Assembly: GCF_017876405.1 (NCBI RefSeq)
Contig: NZ_JAGINW010000001.1
Span: 9,747,203-9,811,202 of the forward strand
DNA length: 64,000 nt
Origin: Kibdelosporangium banguiense
GTDB taxonomy: Bacteria > Actinomycetota > Actinomycetes > Mycobacteriales > Pseudonocardiaceae
Direction: 5' to 3'
Every line of letters begins with the position of its first letter. Position 1 is the stretch's first letter. A model generated the notes under the pieces. It worked only from the letters and a program-made list of their open reading frames with translations. It ran no database searches and was not told the origin of the DNA. Position numbers and translations under genes: made by a program. Shown one piece after another: positions 46,031-54,607 of the stretch.

Positions 46031-47307
46031 CCACCCCTCAGCATTCACCCGGCACCACAGCGCCGTTCGCTGGTTCGCCCCCACCGGAGTGCCCCGCCCA
46101 CCAGCAAGCCACGCCGTTGTACGGGCCGCGGTTCCAGAACAACCCGGCCCAGCTTTACCGGGACATGAGACGACAGCACGGGCCGGTCGCCCCGATTCTG
46201 CTCGACGGCGACATGCCCGCGTGGCTGGTGCTCGGATACCGCGAACTCCACGAAGTCACCAGCAATCCCCAGTTGTACGCTCGCGACTCCCGCCGCTGGA
46301 ATGCCTGGGACCGCGTCCCGGCCGACTCTCCGCTGCTGCCGATCGTGGGGTTCCAGCCGTCCGCGATGTTCACCGAGGGGGCGGAGCATCGGCGGCGTGC
46401 CGGAGCCATCAGTGACGTCCTCGCCGCCGTCGACCAGTTCGAGCTGAGGAGACACTGTGAGCGGCTCGCCGACAAGCTGATCGATACGTTCGCCGGCAGT
46501 GGTGAGGCCGACCTGGTGAACCAGTATGCGCGGCCGATTCCTCTGCTGGCCGTCGCCTGGATGTTCGGCCTGCCGGAGTCCGAGGCGTCGGACCTGATGC
46601 GAGACATGTACATCACGCTTGACAGCCGCGAAGGCGCTGTCGAAGCCCACCACCGGATATACGCCGGATTGCGCCGACTGCTCGACCTCAGGCGCGAGAA
46701 TCCCGGTCCGGACGTGCCCTCCCGCCTGCTGGCACACCCTGAGAAGCTCACCGACGACGAAATCGTCCCGGACCTGTCCGTAGTGCTGTTCGCCGCTCAG
46801 CAGCCCACGGCCGACTGGATCGGCAACACCCTCCGGCTGATGCTGACCGACAACCGGTTCGCCATAACCCTGTCAGGCGGCCGCGGCAGTGTCGGCCAGG
46901 CGTTGAACGAAGTGCTCTGGGCAGACACGCCCACACAGAACTTCGCGGCGCGCTGGGCCGCCCGGGACACCCACCTTGGCGGACAACGCATCCAGGCCGG
47001 TGACCTCCTCGTCCTCAGCTACGCCGCCGCGAACACCGACCCGCAGGTACAACCGGGCTCCTTCGCCGGCTCCGATGGCAACCACGCCCATATGTCCTTC
47101 AGCCACGGCGAGCACGGGTGCCCATACCCGGCGCACGAGGCCGCCGAGATCATCTCCCAGACCGCTGTCGAGGTGCTCCTCGATCGGCTCCCGGACGTGA
47201 CGCTGGCAGTGGCCGCCAACGCACTCGTATGGCGACCGTCCGTATGGATGCGCGGTCTGTCCGCCCTACCGGTCAAATTCGCCCCCGCATACGTCGCCAG
47301 GGCGTAG
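46027..47307 (+). CDS. cvnE: Conservon cytochrome P450 (CvnE)
   Basis: The 426-residue P450 has the heme-cysteine loop FSHGEHGCPYPAHEAA, in which the glycine two positions after the cysteine is proline-tyrosine instead. The I-helix segment LFAAQQPTADW has no standard AGxxT. ExxR is not obvious. Conservon P450s as a group are divergent in these places. It starts at an ATGA overlap with cvnD. Its substrate is unknown; it may act as a redox or ligand sensor for the complex. Confidence 0.88.
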   Translation: MTTPQHSPGTTAPFAGSPPPECPAHQQATPLYGPRFQNNPAQLYRDMRRQHGPVAPILLDGDMPAWLVLGYRELHEVTSNPQLYARDSRRWNAWDRVPADSPLLPIVGFQPSAMFTEGAEHRRRAGAISDVLAAVDQFELRRHCERLADKLIDTFAGSGEADLVNQYARPIPLLAVAWMFGLPESEASDLMRDMYITLDSREGAVEAHHRIYAGLRRLLDLRRENPGPDVPSRLLAHPEKLTDDEIVPDLSVVLFAAQQPTADWIGNTLRLMLTDNRFAITLSGGRGSVGQALNEVLWADTPTQNFAARWAARDTHLGGQRIQAGDLLVLSYAAANTDPQVQPGSFAGSDGNHAHMSFSHGEHGCPYPAHEAAEIISQTAVEVLLDRLPDVTLAVAANALVWRPSVWMRGLSALPVKFAPAYVARA

Positions 47308-47788
47308 GGCTGGGTCGCCTGCACCAGGTTGCCCCTTGGACGAGGCCCGCATTCAGCCGCCGTTGACAGCAGCCAGTAATTGGCCCTTGCCGAGAGATGA
47401 CGTCATAAAACAGGCTGACATGTGGTCGACGGGCCGTGGGCTGGCGTCTGGTGGCCACTGACGAGACTGCGCCGGCTCCTGTCGTTCCGGCTTGGGGGTT
47501 GCTGGGTCACCCTGGATGTCATGAACCCGTCCCTGAAGGGACAGGCTCGTTGTCTGTCCCCGCGTTCCGGGTCTACCCCGAGCCACCGGCAAAACCGGCC
47601 GCTGACACGACCGGACACGCCGGGATCTGCTCCTCCTGACCGCCCCGGGTCCGCGGAGCGTACTGAACGATCAGGCTTCCGCCGATTGGACTTTCGGTGA
47701 AATCTGTGACGGGCACCAGGGCCGCCTTGTGTGCGGCGAAGGATGGCGCGATGCACCGCCGACGGTCACATCGAACGTGAGGCCTGTC
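47308..47788. other. Intergenic stretch between the conservon and array copy 4
   Basis: There is no convincing gene in these 481 bases. The segment 47441-47473 matches 40066-40098 at 29 of 33 positions. Short frames on both strands have no recognisable motif. The promoter of the regulator at 47789 should be here. Confidence 0.45.
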
Positions 47789-50134
47789 ATGCCGGTCTCC
47801 GAGTTGCAGCAGCGCGGTGGCAATCTTCCGGCCGAGCTCACGAGTTTCGTGGATCGCCGGCGGGAGATCTCCGAGGCCAGGCGGGTGCTGTCCACCGCGC
47901 GACTGGTGACGTTGACGGGGACCGGCGGGGTGGGCAAGACCCGGCTCGCGCTGCGGGTGGCGGGCGCGGTGCGGCGGGCGTTCGCCGACGGGGTGTGGCT
48001 GGCCGAGCTGGCCCAGGTGCGGGATCGCACGCTGGTGGCGCACACCGTGGCCCAGGCGTTGCGGATCCATGACATCGCCGGGCGGGAGCCGCTCGGGCTG
48101 CTGGTCGATTTCCTGCGCGACCGGCAGGTATTGCTGGTGCTGGACAACTGCGAGCACCTGGTGCGCGAGTGTGCCGGGCTCGCCGACGCGGTGCTGCGCG
48201 AGGCCGCCGGGCTGCGGATCCTGGCCACCAGCCGGGAAATCCTTCGGGTGGCCGGTGAGCAGGTCCTGCCGGTCGGTCCGCTGCCGGTCCCCGAGCGCAA
48301 CGGGTCCCGGCCGGCCGGGACCCGTTCCCCGGATACCGCGGTGGCGTTGTTCGCCGAACGCGCCACGGCGGTGGTGCCGGCGTTCGCGGTCAGCAGCGAG
48401 AACCAGGAGGAGGTGGCCGGCATCTGCCGCCGGCTGGACGGCCTGCCACTGGCCATCGAACTGGCCGCGGCCCGCCTGCGGGCGCTCTCGGCCGGCCAGA
48501 TCCTGGCCCGGCTGGACGACCGATTCGCCCTGTTGACCACCGGCCCGCGCAGCGTGCCGGCACGCCACCAGACCCTGCAGGCGACGATCGACTGGAGCTT
48601 CCGGCTGTGCACCCCCGCCGAGCAGGCACTCTGGGCGCGAGCCTCGGTGTTCGCCGGCAGTTTCGGGCTACCGGCGGCCGAGAGGATCTGCGCCGGTGAG
48701 GATCTGCCTGCCGAGTCGGTCTTCGAGCTGCTGGCCGGGCTGGTGGACAAGTCGATCCTCATCCATGACAACCACAGGACTGGGACCCGGTACCGGTTTC
48801 TGGACACACTGCGCCAGTACGGGCAGAACAAACTCCGGCAGGCCGGCCAGCACGCCCGGCTGCGGCGCCGGCACGCCCACTGGTACCTGCACCTGGCCGA
48901 ACAAGGCAACCGAGACTGGTTCGGACCCAACCAAGCCACCTGGCTGCAGCGACTGCGACTCGAGCACGCCAATCTCCGGCAGGCACTGCAGTTCTGTCTC
49001 ACCACCCCTGGCCACGCCCAGACCGGACTACACCTCGCCGCAGCCTTGCGGTTCTACTGGTTCGGCTGCGGCTTGCTGGCCGAGGGACGACACTGGATAG
49101 ACCGGGCACTGGCCCAGGACACCGCGCCAAGCAGGGCACGGGCCACCGCCCTGTGGATCGACGCCCACATCGCCGTCGTGCAGGGAGACATCCCCGCCGC
49201 CACGGCCATGGCACATGAATGCTCGGACTGGGCCCAGTCGCGGGGCGACGAGAATGTGCTGGCCTATGCCGTATTCATCCGGGGGGCCGCCGCACGATTC
49301 AGCGGCGACTTCCAGCAGGCGCAGGTACTGCTGGAAGATGCCCTGGCGCGCTTCGAGGCTCTCGGCGAGCTGAACAGCACCGTGATCATCGCCTACGTCA
49401 CACTGATCGGAGCAGCCGTTTTCCAGGGGAACCTCGCGCACGCCGTCGCGCTGGGCCAGCACGCCCGCGCGCTCTGCGAGCAGCACGGCGACCAATGGGC
49501 TCGGGCCTACACGCTCTACGCTCTCACCCTCGCCGAATGGACACGGGGCGAGTTTGCGCAGGCGAGCGCACACGCCCAGGAAAGTCTCCGGGTCATGCAC
49601 ACCTTCAACGACACCTTCGGCATCGCGTTGCTCGTCGAGCGGCTGGCCTGGATCGCCGAGAAGGCCGGCGAATGCGAGCGGGCCGCCGTGCTGTTCGGCA
49701 CGGCCCACCAGATCTGGCCCTTGGTCGGCGGCCAGCCCCTGTTCGGCTCCGCGCACTACCTCGCCGCACACGAGGCGTGCGAGCAGCAGGCCCGCCGCAC
49801 CCTCGGCGACTCCGCGTTCGAGGCCGCCTTCCGCCGTGGCGCCGAACTCGGCTTCGATCAGGCCATCGCTCACGCCCTCGGCGAGACCCCTCAGCCCGCC
49901 CCCGCCAGTCCCGCCACCGCAACGCAACCGCTGGCGCCGCTGACCCGCCGAGAGCAGCAGGTCGCCGAACTGGTCGCGCAAGGACTGTTCAACAAGGACA
50001 TCGCGGCCCGGCTCGTGATTTCCCGGCGCACCGCCGAGGGGCATGTGGAACGCATTCTGACCAAACTCGGCTTCACCAAACGCACCCAACTCGCCGCATG
50101 GGTCACCGAACAACGAGAAAGCCGAAACTCGTGA
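47789..50134 (+). CDS. NB-ARC/TPR transcriptional regulator with LuxR helix-turn-helix (array copy 4)
   Basis: The 781-residue protein has the same length as copy 1. It shows NLPAELTSFVDRRREISEAR, Walker A GTGGVGKTR, Walker B LLVLDNCEHLV, RILATSREILR, TPR-like helices, and the LuxR domain LTRREQQVAELVAQG with RTAEGHVERILTKLGF. A 56-base stretch encoding its last helix is identical to that of copy 1. ATG 47789 is preceded by a weak GAGG. It converges with copy 5, with only seven bases between the stops. Confidence 0.88.
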   Translation: MPVSELQQRGGNLPAELTSFVDRRREISEARRVLSTARLVTLTGTGGVGKTRLALRVAGAVRRAFADGVWLAELAQVRDRTLVAHTVAQALRIHDIAGREPLGLLVDFLRDRQVLLVLDNCEHLVRECAGLADAVLREAAGLRILATSREILRVAGEQVLPVGPLPVPERNGSRPAGTRSPDTAVALFAERATAVVPAFAVSSENQEEVAGICRRLDGLPLAIELAAARLRALSAGQILARLDDRFALLTTGPRSVPARHQTLQATIDWSFRLCTPAEQALWARASVFAGSFGLPAAERICAGEDLPAESVFELLAGLVDKSILIHDNHRTGTRYRFLDTLRQYGQNKLRQAGQHARLRRRHAHWYLHLAEQGNRDWFGPNQATWLQRLRLEHANLRQALQFCLTTPGHAQTGLHLAAALRFYWFGCGLLAEGRHWIDRALAQDTAPSRARATALWIDAHIAVVQGDIPAATAMAHECSDWAQSRGDENVLAYAVFIRGAAARFSGDFQQAQVLLEDALARFEALGELNSTVIIAYVTLIGAAVFQGNLAHAVALGQHARALCEQHGDQWARAYTLYALTLAEWTRGEFAQASAHAQESLRVMHTFNDTFGIALLVERLAWIAEKAGECERAAVLFGTAHQIWPLVGGQPLFGSAHYLAAHEACEQQARRTLGDSAFEAAFRRGAELGFDQAIAHALGETPQPAPASPATATQPLAPLTRREQQVAELVAQGLFNKDIAARLVISRRTAEGHVERILTKLGFTKRTQLAAWVTEQRESRNS

Positions 50135-50141
50135 TGGGGAT

Positions 50142-52472
50142 CTATTTGTCGTTCGCGGCAAGTACGTTGCCGCAGCCGTTGATCCAGGCCGCGATCTCGA
50201 CCCGCGATCGGAAGCCCAGCTTGGCCAGGATGCGTTCCACATGCCCCTCGGCGGTGCGCTGGGCGATGACGAGCCGAGCGGCGATCTCCTTGTTCGTCAG
50301 CCCCTCTCCCACCAGCCCGGCGATCTCCGTCTCGCGACGGGTGAGCTGGGCCGTCCCCCGGGTGGGAGCCAGCGCCTCTGCCGCCTTGCCCTGCACGAAG
50401 TCGACCACTTCAGCGGGTGACATCGCTTTGCCCCGGGCGAGGGCTGCCGCGAACCGGTGCCCGGTGAGTGTCTCCCGGGTGGCCTGCTCGTGGCGGGCGA
50501 AGCGCTTGGCGATGTGCGGATAATCCGGCGCGGCACCGGCGAGCTGCACCACCGTCTCGGCCGCGCCCCACAGTAGCGCCGCCCGCTCGTGGTGGCCCGT
50601 ACCCGAAGCGCACCACCCCAGCGCCTCGACGCACCGCCCGATCGTCCGCAGGTCGTAGGTCTGCCAGGCCAGCGAGAGAGCCCCCTCGAACAGGACCGCC
50701 GCCTCGGGGAACGCCCCGTCGGCGAGCCGGTACCGGCCGAGAAGCCGCAGCACAATGGTCTTCGACCAGTCGGCTCCCGACAGCTCGACCAGGGCACGCG
50801 CCTGCTCCGCGGACACCTTCCCCTCGTCGGGCGCGATGTCGAACGCGGCGACGCCATGCACGATCAACGTGCGGTAGACGCCCGCCATATCGGACACCGC
50901 ACGGGATTTGGCCAACGACCGATCGAGCAGCGTGACCGCTGTCCGTGGGTCGCCGCGGTGCACGGCACGCAGGGCGGCACACCAGTCGGCGTCCGCGCTG
51001 ATGGTGGTGTCCCCGAACTGTTCGGCCAGCTCGAACATGGTCACCGCCTCGTCGTACTCGCCGCAGAACTGGATCAGGAACCCGCACGCCGCCAGCGCTT
51101 TGGCACGCAGCGCGTTCGGTTCCGGGGCGGCCGCAAGAGCTCGGCGCAACCACAGTGCGCCCTCGTGGAACAACCCGCAGGCATACCAGTAGATCCGTAG
51201 CCGGGCGGTGATGTCCAGGGCAACTGGTGCGCGGGCGGGATCGGCAAGGCAGAACTCGAGCGCGGCCCGGAGGTTGCTGTGTTCGCGACGCAGCTCGGTG
51301 AACCACGCGACCTCGCCAGAGTGGAAGTACGCGGTCTCGCCACGGTTGACCAGGGCTCGGTAGTAGGCCAAGTGCCGTTCGCGGACGGTGAGCTCCTCAC
51401 CGGACAGGGCCAGCTGGATGCCTCCGTATTGCCGGACGGTGACCAACTGCTGGAACCGCGCCTCCTGCCCGCGAGTCCTGTCGGCCCGGATGACAACGGA
51501 TTTGTCGACCAGGCCGGCGACGAGTTCGGCCACCTCAGACCGGTCGATCCCATCCCACAAGCCCACCGCTTCGGCGGCATCGAGATCGAAGTCGTCCGCG
51601 AACACCGACAGCCGCGCCCACATCCGCTGCTCGTCCGGGGTGCACAGGCGATGGCTCCACGCCATCGCGGTCTCCAGGGTCCGGTGTCTCGATTCGCCCC
51701 CGCCACGCCCAGAGTTCAGCAGCGCGAACGCGTCGTCGAGGTGAGCCAGCATCGCCTCCGGCCCGAACGCGCGGCACCGGACGGCGGCCAGTTCGATGGC
51801 CAGCGGGATACCATCGAGCCGCCGGCAGATGGCATGCACCGCCGGCAGGGTCTCTGGGGTGAGCCGGAAGCTGGGCTCCGCGGCGCCCGCCCGGTCGGCG
51901 AACAGGGTGACCGCGTCCGAGGCGAGGAGCTTCCTGCCGTCGATGGCTCCTTCCGCTGTGATGACCGTGAGCGGCGGCACCGGAAAAACCTGCTCACCGC
52001 CCACCCGGAGTACCTGCCGGCTGGTCGCCAGGACGTGCAGCCGGGGTGCCGCCACCAGGAGCCTGGCCACGAGCCTCGCGCAGGCGTCCACCAGATGCTC
52101 GCAGTTGTCGAGCACCAGCAACAGGTGCCGGTCCTGGAGGTACTCCTGCAACCGGACGGTCGGATCGGCGCGATGGTCCGCCAGCCCGAAGGTATCGGCG
52201 ACGGCGTCGGCGACCAGTTGCGCTTCGTTGAGACCAGCCAGTTCGACGAACCAGACGCCGTCGGGAAACGCCCGCCGGCACTGGGCGCCGACCTGCAACG
52301 CCAGCCGCGTCTTGCCCACCCCGCCGGGCCCGGTGCACGTCACCAGCCGCGACTTGGACAGCAGGCGTCGCACCTCGGACACCTCGCGCCGCCGGCCGAC
52401 AAAGCTGGTCAGTTGGACGGGCAGGCCTCCCAGCGCCCGAGCCGGGATGCTCTGATACTTCGCACGCTGCAT
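50142..52472 (-). CDS. NB-ARC/TPR transcriptional regulator with LuxR helix-turn-helix (array copy 5)
   Basis: The 776-residue protein has LPVQLTSFVGRRREVSEVR, Walker A GPGGVGKTR, Walker B LLVLDNCEHLVD and HVLATSRQVLR. Its TPR region is more divergent than in the other copies. The C-terminal LuxR domain is LTRRETEIAGLVGEG with RTAEGHVERILAKLGF. ATG 52472 gives the family N-terminus. It lies 26 bases after the phosphotransferase gene at 52499 on the same strand, so it may be the regulator of that operon. Confidence 0.87.
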   Translation of the reverse strand: MQRAKYQSIPARALGGLPVQLTSFVGRRREVSEVRRLLSKSRLVTCTGPGGVGKTRLALQVGAQCRRAFPDGVWFVELAGLNEAQLVADAVADTFGLADHRADPTVRLQEYLQDRHLLLVLDNCEHLVDACARLVARLLVAAPRLHVLATSRQVLRVGGEQVFPVPPLTVITAEGAIDGRKLLASDAVTLFADRAGAAEPSFRLTPETLPAVHAICRRLDGIPLAIELAAVRCRAFGPEAMLAHLDDAFALLNSGRGGGESRHRTLETAMAWSHRLCTPDEQRMWARLSVFADDFDLDAAEAVGLWDGIDRSEVAELVAGLVDKSVVIRADRTRGQEARFQQLVTVRQYGGIQLALSGEELTVRERHLAYYRALVNRGETAYFHSGEVAWFTELRREHSNLRAALEFCLADPARAPVALDITARLRIYWYACGLFHEGALWLRRALAAAPEPNALRAKALAACGFLIQFCGEYDEAVTMFELAEQFGDTTISADADWCAALRAVHRGDPRTAVTLLDRSLAKSRAVSDMAGVYRTLIVHGVAAFDIAPDEGKVSAEQARALVELSGADWSKTIVLRLLGRYRLADGAFPEAAVLFEGALSLAWQTYDLRTIGRCVEALGWCASGTGHHERAALLWGAAETVVQLAGAAPDYPHIAKRFARHEQATRETLTGHRFAAALARGKAMSPAEVVDFVQGKAAEALAPTRGTAQLTRRETEIAGLVGEGLTNKEIAARLVIAQRTAEGHVERILAKLGFRSRVEIAAWINGCGNVLAANDK

Positions 52473-52498
52473 GGTGCCGAAAGACCACCTTGTCCGGA

Positions 52499-54607
52499 TC
52501 AGAGCGCGCGGCCTGCCGCCACTTCGCTTTCGCGGCTGTCGCCGGTGATGCTGAGCAGATCTTCGTGCAGCTCGAACCACAACGTGTGAAAGCTGTCCTT
52601 GCTGATATTCGCGATGAAGGTGTGGTCGCCTTCGGCGAGGCGAGCGCGCGCCTCGCCGAACCTCGGCGCGTACCGCCGCAGCCTCGGGGCGAGGTCGCCG
52701 AGCCGATCCAGCAAGGGTTTCACGCGCTCATGAAGGTCGCGAAGGCGGTGCAGGACCGCCTGGTCATAGGCGGCATCGGCGTGGTCGTTCGGTGTGGCGT
52801 TGTCGCGCAGCTGCCAGTCGGTGATGATCTGTTTGAGTTCGCCGTTGAAGCCGCAGAATTCCCGGTAGAGGCGCCCGGCCACCGCCTGGTCGCTGTTCAT
52901 CCGTTCCTCAGCGAGCAGAATGGACAGCCGACGACGCCCATCCGGCGTCAGGCGCAGGCCGCTTCCGGAGTGCGTGCACAGTCCATGCTCGACCAGCTCC
53001 AGGCACACCGCGTCCAGCCGGTCGCGGTCCGCGCCGAGACTGTGGGCCGCCATCTCCGGGGCGATCCGCCTTTTGAGCCCGACCAGCCGCAGCACTGTCA
53101 ACTCGTCGATGGATCCGGCAGGGGCGTGGCGCCGCACAGCCAGGGGCACTCGGGCCTGAGCCCAGTCGATCAGCCGGGCCAGGTCCGGATCGATCTCGTC
53201 CTCGATGGACAGCAGCGGCATCTCGCCGAGCCATACCACCCCACCGGCACCGTCCACAGTCACCTGCTGGCCCGCCAGCGAAGTCACCGTGCCCTCGCCG
53301 CACCCGACCACGCAGACGCGGCCGAGTTCCCGGCTGACCACGGCGGCGTGCGAGGTCGACCCTCCATGTTCAGTGAGCACGGCCCGCGCCGCGATGAACC
53401 CGGGCAGGTCGTCCGGACTGGTGCTGGACCTGGCCAGCACGACGTCCTCGCCCGCACCGGCCCGCCGCTCGGCCTCGCCCGGGTCGAGGACCACCACGCC
53501 GGTGGCCACGCCCTCGCAGACCGGATGCCCGGTTGCCACCGGCACAGCTCCGGCGAGACGCGACCGGTCCAGCACGCAACCGAGCAAGGCACGAGCATGT
53601 TCGGCAGTGACGCGCTCCAGCGCGGTGCCCGGTTCCAGAATGCCCTTGTCGACCATCGAGACGGCGGCGCGCAGCGCGGCCCGCGGTGACCTCCGGGCAG
53701 TCCGCGACTGCAACAGCCACAGGCGGCCGGACTCCACGGTGAACTCGATGTCCTGGATGTCGCCGCAATCGCGTTCCAACCGGACGGCCATATCCATGAG
53801 CTGGGCGTGCACCTCGGGCAATAGCTCGCGCAAGGCGGCCAGGGGTTGCGGGTCGGCGCGGCCGGACACGACGTCTTCGCCCTGTCCGCGGACGATCCAC
53901 TCGCCGAACGACGGTCCCTCCCCGGTCATCGGGTTCCGGGTGAACAGCACCCCGGTGCCGGACCGGTCGTCGAGGTTGCCGAACACCATGGCCTGCACGA
54001 TGACCGCGGTGCCCCCATCGTCAGGAATGCCACGGTGTCGCCGGTACGCCCGGGCACGAGGTGAATTCCAGGACGCGAGGACCGCCTCCACCGCGCCACG
54101 CAACTGCTGCCAGGGATCCGACGGCACCTCGGCATCGGTCATCCCGAGGACAATATGGCGGTACGCCTCGATGAACCGGCGATGGGTGTCGGCCGGGTAA
54201 GCCGGGTCCTGGGTCTCGGCGGCGAGAGCGGATTCGATCGCGGAGTTGATCCCCACGTCGAGGACCGTATCCAGCATTCCGGGCATGCTCCGGGCGGCAC
54301 CGGAGCGCACGGCCACCAGCAGCGGTTTCGACGGCGAACCGAAACTACGGCCGGTTTCCGCTTCGAGAACCCACATCTGGTCGACAATCCGCTGCCACAG
54401 CGGGTCGGGCAACCGGCCGCCGGCGGCGTGGTACGACCGGCAATAGGCGGTGGTGGCCACGACTGCGGGCGGTACCGGGAGCCCGAGTGCCCGCATGCGG
54501 TTGATATTCCAGGCCTTGTCGCCGATATCCGCGTGCGACAGGTCGATGGTTCCGTCGAGAGGAACGACGAGCCTCCTGCCGGGGTCCGGCATGGTTGTTG
54601 TCCTCAT
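52499..54607 (-). CDS. PPDK-like phosphotransferase without the PEP-binding barrel
   Basis: The 702-residue protein starts like pyruvate phosphate dikinase: NINRMRALGLPVPPAVV, LLVAVRSGAARSMPGMLDTVL and FTRNPMTGEG for ATP binding. The swivelling domain has the phospho-histidine in HGGSTSHAAVVSRELG (His420) followed by VVGCGEG. The PEP/pyruvate TIM barrel is absent; instead about 240 residues of unknown helical sequence follow. ATG 54607 overlaps the stop of the upstream gene. It probably makes a phospho-histidine from ATP and passes it to a substrate or to the partner protein. Confidence 0.85.
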   Translation of the reverse strand: MRTTTMPDPGRRLVVPLDGTIDLSHADIGDKAWNINRMRALGLPVPPAVVATTAYCRSYHAAGGRLPDPLWQRIVDQMWVLEAETGRSFGSPSKPLLVAVRSGAARSMPGMLDTVLDVGINSAIESALAAETQDPAYPADTHRRFIEAYRHIVLGMTDAEVPSDPWQQLRGAVEAVLASWNSPRARAYRRHRGIPDDGGTAVIVQAMVFGNLDDRSGTGVLFTRNPMTGEGPSFGEWIVRGQGEDVVSGRADPQPLAALRELLPEVHAQLMDMAVRLERDCGDIQDIEFTVESGRLWLLQSRTARRSPRAALRAAVSMVDKGILEPGTALERVTAEHARALLGCVLDRSRLAGAVPVATGHPVCEGVATGVVVLDPGEAERRAGAGEDVVLARSSTSPDDLPGFIAARAVLTEHGGSTSHAAVVSRELGRVCVVGCGEGTVTSLAGQQVTVDGAGGVVWLGEMPLLSIEDEIDPDLARLIDWAQARVPLAVRRHAPAGSIDELTVLRLVGLKRRIAPEMAAHSLGADRDRLDAVCLELVEHGLCTHSGSGLRLTPDGRRRLSILLAEERMNSDQAVAGRLYREFCGFNGELKQIITDWQLRDNATPNDHADAAYDQAVLHRLRDLHERVKPLLDRLGDLAPRLRRYAPRFGEARARLAEGDHTFIANISKDSFHTLWFELHEDLLSITGDSRESEVAAGRAL

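Noticed and set aside
53205..54200. A 331-codon plus-strand frame opposite the PPDK-like gene
   Set aside because: Shadow of the real minus-strand gene: rich in Ser/Thr/Arg, without ribosome-binding site or motif.
52472..54607. Ordinary metabolic pyruvate phosphate dikinase
   Set aside because: The PEP/pyruvate-binding TIM barrel is absent and the gene is coupled to a second swivelling-domain protein.
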